From the NCBI GenBank assembly GCA_036365145.1, contig JAEOAD010000015.1:9975501-10039500 (forward strand): a DNA stretch of 64,000 nucleotides, in the 5' to 3' direction. This DNA comes from Orientallactaga sibirica (taxonomy: Eukaryota > Chordata > Mammalia > Rodentia > Dipodidae). Each line of letters begins with the position of its first letter. The stretch's first letter is position 1. Both the position numbers and the translations under genes were made by a program. Below the pieces are notes generated by a model. The model had not been told where the DNA came from, did no database searches, and was given only the letters and a program-made list of their open reading frames with translations. Shown here one piece after another: positions 51,201 through 63,200 of this stretch.

Positions 51201-54200
51201 TGCCAGACAACCTCTTCTTAAAAAGGTACAAGGTGTGGGCTGGAAAGATGGTTTAGTGGCTAAAGTGCATGCCTGCAAAGCTAAAGGACCCAGGTTTGAT
51301 TTCCCAGGACCCACGTAAACCAGATGCAAAAGGCAGTGTATATGTCTGGAGTTTGCAGCAGATGATGGCCCTGGCATGCCCATTCTCTCTCTCCCTCCCT
51401 CCCTCCCTGTCTCTCTCTCTATCTGCCTCATAAGTAAATAAATATATAAATAAATAAATAAATAAATAAATAAATATTTTTTAAAGTACAAGAGGAAATC
51501 ATAGAGTAGTTTCTCTAGACTGTGAAGAGTAAAGTTTTACTTTGCTTCATTTAGTTTTTTAGCTAAAATGTTTAAGAAAAATAATTTGAGAATATTGAGA
51601 TGAATAGTTATAGCAGAAACACTGGTATTTTTGCATTATTAAACATGGTATCCTAATCTGAGCATCAAGCCAGTCAAAAAGAAGCTAAGAAAATAACTGG
51701 AAGATTCTAGTACTTTCCCCTGTGATGTTATCCTCACTGAAATCTGGGTTTAAGAGGCATTCATGTTTCTTCCACTACAAGTGATCATGCCCTCTGTTCC
51801 AGGTCAGTATGTACTGTACTTGTTTAACTATGCAGACTGCAAGGTGGGTAGGAAGGGATCATTGGCCACACACTTGCTTTTGAACTGTGGAGGGCCTCTG
51901 AACATTAGATGAAGGCAATATTCCAAAAGATACTCAATTTAGCAATATAACAATTCTAACAGAAAACTGGGATACATGCTTCTTACTCCATGTATATGCT
52001 CACAAAAATATATACAGTATATTGATTGCTTCATTTCATAAAAAAGTCAGAGCAGCTGGGTGTGGTGGTTCATGCCTTTTAATCCCAGCATTTGGGAAGA
52101 CAAGGTAGGAGGATCACCACAAGATCCAGGCCACTCTGAGACTACAGACTGAATTCCAGGTCAGCCTGGGCTAGAGTGAGACCCTACCTTGGAAAACAAA
52201 CAAACAAAAAAAGAGCATGAGCTGAAAAGACAATGTTCTTTTTCTAAGTTGACAGATCTTGTATTACCTCCATGATTCAGAAAATGCCCTGTGTAATATG
52301 GCCCTTCTGTGTCCTTATGGTTGAGCAATTTAATGGGTCAGATTAATATGAAAGGACTGAAGTCTGCCCAGCCTCATATGGACAAAGATTACTCAAGATA
52401 TAAGAAAGGGGTGGTAACTTCAGAGGACCATGAAACCTTCCTTTACTAGTGCAAATTCAGGATGTCTAAATTGGACAGTGTCTTAGTGGTCATTATTCAT
52501 CTACATGCTAAATGTTGGGGGCCTGGACTAGCAAAACCCAGCCCCTTTTATAGCTGAACAGTGATTAATTTATTCATATATAGCAGATCTCCATCTACTC
52601 TATTTTCATAGGTTATCGTAATCATCCTTAGTATTAAAATGATAGGAAAGCACTTTGTCATGTAGTAGCCAAGGTCACCTCTGGGAGTCAGAAGAAAAGA
52701 GACTATTATCCCCACTATGCAGACAATACCAATCAGACTCAGAAAGTTTAATTCTGATATATCATTACCAATTAGTGGAAGCTTATGTTATCATCCAAGT
52801 TTACTGACTCCTACACCTTTGTTCCTTCCACCTATCAAGTTGCTTGATTCAGTTTAGCAAACACATGTCAAGTGTCCACTATGTGCCAAACCCAAAGTTA
52901 GTGCCGTGAGAGACAGAAACTGGATAAAGCAATGTCCTTTTACCTAGAGCAGTACCTTACAGATACCAGCAAACGAACAGATAGCTCTGCATAAGCAGAA
53001 TTAAGTCATGCTCTTTGAGGTATATAAAGGTTGGTGATGATCAAGAGGGGAATCTTGGAAGGCTTTTGAAAGAGTTTGGCAGGTAAATGAAAAGGGAATG
53101 GGATCCAAATACAGGGATAATGAAAGGCACAGATATATAATAGATCTATTATAGAGCAGATATAACGTTGCTGAGAAAGTCAGAACACAGAGTTTTGAAG
53201 TCTTGATGTCTGACTGTGGGGACATTTTCTTTGTTTATTTCAGTGATGGACGGATCAAATATACCTTGAACAAGAATAGTGTAAAGATTGACATTCCTCT
53301 GCCTTTTGGTGGCAAATCTTCAAAAGACCTAAAGATTCTGGAGAGCATTAGAACACCAGCTGTCAATCTCAAGTCTATGGGATTGCACCTGCCATCTCAA
53401 GAGTTCCAAGTGCCCACATTTACAATTCCTAAATCCTATCAACTACAAGTGCCTCTCTTGGGTGTTCTAGACCTTTCCACAAATGTCTACAGCAACTTGT
53501 ACAATTGGTCTGCCTCCTACAATGGTGGTTACACCAGCAGAGACCACTTCAGCCTTCAGGCACAGTACCGCATGAAAGCCAGCTCTGTGGTTGACCTGCT
53601 ATCCTACAGTGTGCAAGGTAAGGCCTGCTCAGGTTAAGTGTTGACAGGACTAATTCAATGAATTGGAAAGCCTTTATGGAGGAAAGGACTTGTTCTTTCC
53701 TTGCTTTTTGGGAGTCTTTTCATTCATTCAACTAATGAAAATGTGTATTAGGCATATAAGTATTAAATATTCTGCTAGATAGTTACAAGCAAAATAGTCA
53801 CATAACCTAAAAACTATAATTCAATTTGAAAAATGTCACAACATGGCATATAGTATATGATGCATTTGATAAGGTGACCCAAGTAGGTCTGCAGTCACTG
53901 AGGAAGGATTTCTAAAGGAATGCCTTCTGATATCAGACTTCATGTGTACATTATAAATAAGGAGACTGTTTCATCAATGATGCGGGTAAATGAGACTATA
54001 TTATTGAGAGACTGTCAACACTGTTCTGAAAACTCATTGCTTAATTTAACCAATGTCTTTAATTTTTATGTTAGGATCTGGAGAAACAACATATGACCAC
54101 AGAAACACATTCACAGTATCATGTGATGGGTCTCTACGCCACAAGCTTCTAGAGTCAAAAATAAAATTCAGTCATGTAGAGAAAGTTGGAAACAACCCAG

Positions 54201-57200
54201 TATCAAAAGGTTTACTAACACTGGATGCATCTAGTGCCTTGGGACCACAGATGTCTGCTACAGTTCATGTGGACTCAAAAAAGAAACATCATTTGTATGT
54301 CAGAGATGTCAAGGTTGATGGGCAGTTCAGAGCAGCTTCATTCTATGCTAAAGGCACCTATGGCCTGTCTTGTCAAAGCGATCCATCCACTGGCCAGCTG
54401 AGTGGAGAGTCCAATCTGAGATTTAACTCATCCTACCTCCAGGGCACCAACCGAATAATGGGGATATACCAGGATGGAACCTTCTCCCTCACCTCCACCT
54501 CTGATCTGCAAGATGGTATATTCAAAAATACTGCCTCCCTGAAATATGAGAATTATGAGCTAACTGTGAAATCTGACAGCAATGGGCAGTATGAGAACTT
54601 TGCCACTTCTAACAAGGTGGACATGGCCTTCTCTAAGCAAAGTGCATTGCTCCATTCTGAGTACCAGGCCAGTTACAAGTCTGTGAGGCTCTTCACCCTG
54701 CTCTCAGGATCACTGGATCCCCACGGTGTTGAACTAAATGCTGACATCATGGGCACTGACAAAATTAATACTGGTGCTCACAAAGCAACGCTACGGATTG
54801 CACGAGATGGGATATCTACTAGTGCAACAAGCAACTTGAAGTACAGTCCCCTGTTGCTGGAGAACGAGATGAATGCAGCCCTTGGCCTCTCTGGGGCATC
54901 TTTGAAACTCACAACGAACAGCCGCTTCAGGGAACACTATGCAAAATTCAGCCTAGATGGCAAAGCTGCTCTCAAGGAGATATCACTGGGAAGTGTTTAC
55001 CAGGCTATGATCCTGGGTGTTGACAGCAAAAACGTTTTCAACTTCAAAATCAGCCAAGAAGGGCTGAAGCTTTCCAACGACATAATGGGCTCCTACGCTG
55101 ACATGAAACTAGACCATGCAAACAGTCTGCACATTGCGGGTCTATCACTGGACTTCTCCTCAAAACTTGACAACATTTATAGCACTGACAAGTTTTATAA
55201 GCAAAATTTTAACTTGCAGCTGAAGCCCTATTCTCTTTTAACGACTTTAGACAATAACTTGAAATATAATGCCCTGGACTTAACCAACAATGGGAAATTA
55301 CAGCTGGAACCACTGAAGCTGAATGTTGCAGGCAACCTAAAAGGAGCTTATCAAAGTGATGAAATAAAACACATCTACACCATTTCTTATGCCGACTTAT
55401 CAGCAAGTTACAGAGCAGACACTGTAGCTAGGGTTCAAGAGACAGAGTTCAGCCATCGGCTCAACATGGACATTGCCGGGCTGGCTTCCGCCATTGAAAT
55501 CGTGACGAACTATAACTCGGACTCACTGCATTTCAACAATGTTTTCCACTCGGTTATGGCCCCGTTTAACTTGGCCATTGATGCACATACCAATGGCGAT
55601 GGGAAACTTGGTCTCTGGGGAGAACACAATGGGAAGCTATATAGCAAATTTCTGTTCAAAGTAGAACCTCTGTCCCTCGCTATCTCTCATGACTTCAGAG
55701 GGTCTACCAGTCACCATCTCCTGTCTGGAAATAGCATCAGTACGGCTCTCAGTCATAAGGTCACCACCCTGCTCACTCCGGCTGAGCAGACAGGTGCCTG
55801 GGAATTCAAGACCAAACTGAATGACAATGAGTATAGCCAGAACTTAGAAGCCTACAACACAGAAGACAAAATTGGTGTGGAGCTGAGCGGGCGAGCCCTG
55901 ACTGCCCCTGTTAAAGTGCCATTTTCACTCAGTGCCCCAATCAATGTCTTTAACACCTTAGAGGTAAAGGAGGCTGCTGACAAGCCCCAAGAATTCTCAA
56001 TTGTTGCTTTTGTCAAGTATGATAAGAACCAAGATGTTCACACCATCAGCCTTCCTTTCTTTCAAAGCCTGCCAGAATATTTGGAGAGAAACCGAAGAGC
56101 AATTATAACTGTACTGGAAACCATACAGAAAGAATTAAAAGGCATCAATATTGATCAGGTTGTGAGGAAGTATAGAACAGCCCTGAGCAGACTCCCGCAG
56201 GAAGTTAATGAGTTTCTGAATGCACTCAATTTAGAGAGACAGGTTTCCAGTGCCAAGGAAAAACTAACAGCTTTCAGAGAAAATTATAAAATTACAGAAA
56301 ATGATGTACAAACTGCATTAGTTAATGCTAAAATCAATCTCAATGAGAAACTCTCTCAACTTCAGACATACGTGATACAATTTGATCAGTATATTAAAGA
56401 TAATTATGATTTAAGTGATTTTAAAATGGCTATTGTTAAGATTATTGATCGAATCATTGCAAAATTAAGAAGTCTTGATGAATATTACCATATTCATGTA
56501 AATCTAGTAAAATCAATCCATGATCTATATTTATTTGTAGAAAATGTTGATTTTAACAGAATTGGAAGTAGCACTGCATCTTGGATTCAGAATGTAGACA
56601 CTAAATATCAAATCAGAATCCAGATACAAGACAAACTTCAGCAGCTTGGAACACAGGTTCAGAATACAGACATCCAGCAGCTCGCTGCAAAGTTAAAACA
56701 TCAGGTTGAAGCTATTGATGTCACAGTGCTTTTAGATCAATTGAGAACCAGAGTTCTGTTTCAGAAAATAAATGACAGCATCGAGCATGTCAAAATCTTT
56801 GTTATGAACCTTCTCAGAAATTTTAAAGTAACTGAAAAAATCAATACTTTTAGAGCTATTGTTCATGAGTTCATTGAGAGATATGAAGTAGACCAACAAG
56901 TCCAAGTTTTAATGGAAAAATCAGTAAAGCTGGCCCACCAGTATAAGCTGAAAGAGACAGTTCAGAAACTCAGCAATGTCTTACAACGAGTTGAGATCAA
57001 ATCTTACTATGAGAAACTGGTGGGGTTTGTTGATGGTGCTGTCAAGCAGCTTAAAGCATTGTCTTTTAAAAACTTCATTGAAGAAGTAAACAGGTTTCTT
57101 GACATGTTGGTAAAGAAATTAAAATCATTTGACTACTACCAGTTTGTAGATGAAACCAACAAGAAAATACGTGAGGTAACTCAGAGAATCAATGGTGAAA

Positions 57201-60200
57201 TTCAAGCTCTTGAACTGCCACGGAAAGCTGCAGCCCTGAAACTCTGGATAGAGGATTTGAAGGACATGGTCTCTAACTCTCTGGAAAAGCTCAAGGACGC
57301 CAAAGTAACCTTTTTTATTGATTGGTTACAGGGTGCTTTGGTTCACATAAAAGCCCAATTCCATGACACATTAGAAGATATACGAGACCGAATTTATCAA
57401 ATGGACATTCAGCGGGATCTTAAGCGATACTTGACTCTGGTAAGCCAAGTTTACAGTACCTTGGTCACCTACATTTCTGACTGGTGGATTCTTGCTTCTA
57501 AGAACCTTACTGACTTTGCAGAGCAATACTCTATACAAAACTGGAATGAAAATGTGAAAGCATTTGTAGAAAAAGGATTCATAGTTCCTGAAATCCGGAC
57601 CTTCCTTGGGACCATGCCTGCCTTTGAAATCAGTCTCCAAGCTCTCCAAGCAGCTACTTTCCAGACTCCTGATTTCACAGTTCCTCTGACAGATTTGAGG
57701 ATTCCGTCTGTTCAGATAAACTTCAAAATGTTGAAGGATATGAAAATCCCACACAGATTTTCCACGCCAGAATTTACTATCCTCAACAGCGTCCATGTCC
57801 CATCCTTTACAATTGACTTGATAGAAATAAAAGCAAAGATCATAAGAACTATTGACCAAATACTGAGTAGTGATCTACAGTGGCCAGTTCCAGATGTATA
57901 CCTGAGGGATCTAAAGATGGGGGGCACCCCTCTTGCTGGGTTTAGTCTGCCAGACCTCCATTTCCCAGAAATTGCAATTCCAGAACTTATAATCCCAAAG
58001 CTCAACTTTAAAGATATTCAAGTTCCTGATATTCACATACCAGAATTTCAGCTTCCCCGCCTCTCACACACAATTGATATACCTGCTTTTGGTAAACTGC
58101 ACAGCGTCTTGAAAATTCAGTGTCCCCTCTTCACCTTAGATGCAAATGGCAACATAAGGAATATAAGTACTCCAGGCAACAAATCGGAGATCACAGCTTC
58201 CATCACAGCTAAAGGAGAGTCCAAATTAGAAGTTCTCAATTTTGATTTTGAAGCACAAGCACAACTCTTGGAAACGAACATCAATCCACTGGTACTGAAG
58301 GAATCCATGAGCTTCTCCGGCAGCAACCTGCAACTGGCGCATGAGGGTGAAATGCAGTTTTCTGAACGCACCATGGAAGGACAGTTAGTCACAGTAGCAA
58401 GTTTAGGCACAGAAAAAAATACTGTGGAGTTTAATAATGGTGTGATTCTCAAGATAAACAATCAGCTTGCTCTAGACAGCCGCACAAAGTATTTTCACAA
58501 GTTGAATATTCCCAAGCTAGACTTCTCTAGCAAAGCTTCCTTTAACAATGAAATGAAGACTCTGTTGGAATCTGGACACATAACATGGACTTCTTCTGGG
58601 AGAGGGTCATGGAATTGGGCCTGTCCCAACTTCTCAGATGAGGGGATACATTCATCACAAATTAACTTCACTGTGGAAGGACCCACCGCTTCCTTTGGAT
58701 TGTCTAATAGCATCAATAGCAAACACCTAAGAGTCATGCAAAAAGTGTCATGTGTATCTAACTTTCTCAACTCTTCTGTGTTTGGAATTGAGTCAAAAGC
58801 TGAATCTCAGCATGTGGGCTCCAGCATTCTAACTGCTAAGGGCAAGGCCCTCCTCCGAGAATGGAAGGCAGAGATCACTGGTGAGCACAATGCTGACTTA
58901 AATGGAAAAGTTATTGGAACTTTGAAAAATTCTCTTTTCTTTTCAGCACAGCCATTTGAAATTACTGCATCCACAAATAATGAAGGGAATTTGAAAGTTA
59001 GTTTTCCATTGAAGTTGACAGGGAAGATAGACTTCCTGAATAACTATGCACTGTTTCTAAGTCCTCTCACCCAGCAAGCAAGCTGGCAAGCAGGTGCTAG
59101 ATTCAATCAGTACAAATACAATCAAAGTTTCTCTGCTGTAAACAATGAGAACAGCATGGAAGCCCATGTAGGAATGAATGGAGATGCCAACCTGGATTTC
59201 TTAAACATACCGTTAACCATTCCTGAACTTAATGTACCGTACACAACACTTACAACTCCCTCCTTGAAAGATTTCTCCATATGGGAAGAAACTGGCTTGA
59301 AAGAATTCTTGAAAACAACAAAGCAGTCATTTGATCTAAGTGTAAAGGCCCAATACAAGAAAAACAAAGACAAGCATTCCATTGTGATTCCTTTAGGTGC
59401 ATTTTATGAGTTTGTCCGTCAGAATGTTAAATCCTTGGATGGATATTTTGAGAAAATCAGAGACAATGCATTACATGTTATTACCACGTCCTACAATGAA
59501 GCAAAAATTAAGTTTGATAAGTACAACATTGAAAAATCTCTCAACCAGCCATCTAGGACCTTTCAAAGTCATGGATACACTATCCCAGTTGTCAACATTG
59601 AAGTGTCTCCATTCACTGTAGAAACATTGGCCTCCAGCCATGTGATCAACACTCCAAGTTTCACCATCCCAGGCCCTGATGTCTATGTGCCTTCTTATAG
59701 GTTAGTTCTGCCATCCCTCAAGCTGCCAGCCCTTCATGTCCCTAGGAATCTACCCAGGTTTTCTCTCCCACATATCAAGCAACTGAGTGCCATTAACAAT
59801 ATTTTTATTCCAGCCATGGGCAACTTTACCTATGATTTTTCTTTTAAATCAAGTGTTATCACATTGAATACTAATGCTGGACTTTACAATCAATCAGATA
59901 TTGTTGCTCATTTCCTTTCTTCTTCTTCATTTGTCATGGAAGCACTGCAGTATAAATTAGAGGGCACATCACGGCTAACAAGGAAAAGAGGGTTGAAGCT
60001 AGCCACAGCTCTGTCTCTGAGTAACAAATTTGTGGAAGGCAACCATGACAGTGCCATTAGCTTAACCAAGAAAAACATAGATGCATCAGTGAAAACAACT
60101 GCAAACCTCCACATTCCAGGCTTGACAATGAACTTCAAGCAAGAGCTTAATGGAAATGCCAAGTCAAAACCTACTATATCTTCCTCCATTGAATTAAAGT

Positions 60201-63200
60201 ATGATTTCAGTTCCCCAAAGCTGCACTCTACTGCTAAAGGGCAAGTTGACCACAAGTTCAGCTTGGAAAGCCTCACTTCTTATTTTTCAATTGAGTCATC
60301 ATCCAAAGGAAATATCAAGGGTTCCATCCTTTCACAGAAATATTCAGGAAATATTGCCACGGAGGCAAGCACTTACCTGAATTCAAAGGGTACTCGCTCT
60401 TCGGTGAGGCTACAAGGGGCTTCCAAAGTTGATGGTATCTGGAACCTTGAAGTAGATGAAAATTTTGCTGGAGAAGCCAATCTCCGACGCATATATGCCA
60501 CCTGGGAACATGATACAAAAAACTACTTACAGCTCAAGAGCTTTTTCACACGGGGAGAACAAACATGTAAAGCCATCCTGGAACTCTCACCCTGGACAGT
60601 GTCAGCCCTTGTTCAAGTTCATGCAAGTCAACCCAGTTCCCTCCTTGATATTCCTCACTTTGGCCAGGAAGTGACTCTGAATGCTAATACTAAGAACCAG
60701 AAAGTAATCTGGAAAAGTGAGGTCCGGGTCCATTCAGAAGCTCTTCAGCACAGTGTACAGTTCTCCAATGACCAAAAAGAGGCACGCCTTGACATTTCAG
60801 GATCCTTAGAAGGACAATCACAGTACCTTGAAAATGTCATTCTACCAGTTTATGACAAGAGCTTACTGGACATCCTAAAACTGAGTGGAACCACCGGCAC
60901 TGGCGAGAGACAGTATCTTAATGCTTCAACTTCTCTTGTGTACACCAAAAACCCCAATGGCTATGCTTTCTCTTTCCCTGTGCAAGAATTAGCTGATAGA
61001 TTCATCATTCCAGGACTGAAACAAAATGATCTAAATTCCGTTCTTGTCACACCTACATTCCAAGTCCCCTTTACAGATCTTCAGATTCCATCCTACCAAC
61101 TTGGCATCAATGGGGTAAGTATCTACAAGAAGTTAAGCACTGCTCCATTTGCCCTCAGCCTACCAGCACTCCCCAAAGTAATATTCCCCAAGGTTGATGT
61201 GTTAACAAAATACTCTGAACCAGATGACTCCTCTGTTCCCTTTTTTGAGATAACTGTGCCTGAAGGTCAGTTATTTGTGTCCCAGTTCACTCTTCCAAAA
61301 AGTTTTCCAGTTGGCAGCACTATTTTGGATCTAAATGAGATAACCAACAAGATTGCAGACTTTGATTTACCTACCATCAGCCTGCCTGAACAGACCATTG
61401 AGATTCCTTCCTTGAAGTTTTCTGTACCTGCTGGGATTTTTATTCCATTTTTTGGAGCACTGGCTGCACGTTTTGGGGTGGTCTCTCCCCTGTATAATGC
61501 TACCTGGAGTGCTGGCTTGAAAAACAAAGAGGATCATGTTGAAACATTCTTGGATTCCACATGCAGCTCAACCTTACAGTTTCTGGAGTATGACCTGAAA
61601 GGTAAGGAAATGCCCTGCCTCCTCTCCTAGACATTCCTGTTTTCAATTGAATTGTGATTAAATAATTATATATTTAGTCATGAACAGAGGCACAGTTGCT
61701 CTCTGGAATAAAATTAAAAATAGTATATACATAATATTTACGCATATATCCCATATGTAAAATAATCTAGAATATCTACTGACATCCAAGAACAAGATTA
61801 AAGAAGTAGATTGTCCTGTAACGACTTAAAGACCAACAATGTCTTCTGATTGGTGTTTTGTTTTTAATGCTGTAAGGCTGTGGTTATAGCTCAATGGTAG
61901 ATTATATGCTTAGCCTATATGAGGCTCTCCCTGTGTTTGATCCCAGCACCATAAAGCTTAATTTAAAAAAATTATGGTCTATAACATTACATGCTTTAAA
62001 CGTACACATCAGGTGTTTGTCTATGATATAACTCTCCAACTTTTCACAACAAAAATATGCTGTATAGTTATGCACCTAATGAAATGTATAATCTCTCCTG
62101 TACAGTTGTGGGGACACACAAAATTGATGATGGTGTGTTCATCTCTAAGACCAAAGGAACACTTGCACACCATGACTTCAGTGCAGAATATAATGAAGAT
62201 GGCAAATATAAAGAACTTTGGTATGAAATTTTTGCTGCCACTTCATCCGATCCTTAACCACTGTGATGTTTATCACCTTTGTATCCCTTTCCTCATGATT
62301 CATCTGCATGTCTGCTTCCAGGGACTGGCATGGAGAGGCTCGCCTTGACATCACCAGCCCGGCATTCACAGAGTTCCACCTATACTACCAAGAAGATGAG
62401 AAAAGTCTGTCCTCCTCAGCAGCTTCCCCAGCCCTAGGCACTTTGGGCTTGGATTTGAGTGCAGATGACAATAATATTGAGTGCAATGTCTACTTCAACC
62501 CTCAGGTGAGTCCCATGTAATGAACTTCACATGCCAAGAGCCAGTAGAGAATTGGTGAGGAGGCATTTCATTCAAGATTTGTTCTCTGGGACCACTCTCA
62601 ATCTAGTGTAAATATGGGTGGTGAGCAAGCCAAACTTCCTCATTGAAGAACTATTCTCCAGGAAGCATTATAATGAGTACTTAATGAGCTTAATGATTAA
62701 ACCTACCCATGGCATCCTATTATCGCTGAGATTTTTATGACTTCTGGCAAATCCAGAAAAATGAGTCATGTCTCATCACTTAAATCATAGGAAAACATTT
62801 TTTAGACCATAGACACTGGATTAAAAATTCTTCCCTACAATAGAATTGTTCAATGAAACACATCAAAATCATTTCATGTCATTTATAAGCTCTATTAGGG
62901 CCACTACCAGAGGAGGAACATAAATCTGAAGTTTGTCATAGGCTTGGCACGCAAACACTAAAATTTGAATTCCAGATCTCTGCTGGATGGGCCCTGGCCT
63001 CTTTCCCGCCCCCCCTTTCTTCCCTAACTGTGCCTTTTTCCTTTCTCTTCCCTCCTTCCTCCTTTTCTGTTTTCTGCCCCTCCCCCCCTTCTAATTTTCA
63101 ATCTCAGGAAGGCCTTAATGGTAAGTGTCATCAAGCAGATGCCAAGCATATTTTTACCCTTTCTAGAGCATGTGATAAAGAGAAATTAATGACAGTGGGA

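Noticed and set aside
54053..54074. Use of the ATG at 54053 as a start for the exon 26 frame
   Set aside because: These bases are intron 25; the acceptor AG is at 54073-54074 and the upstream exons join in phase.
57371..57859. 162-codon minus-strand frame inside exon 26
   Set aside because: Antisense shadow of the apoB coding sequence; no independent signal.
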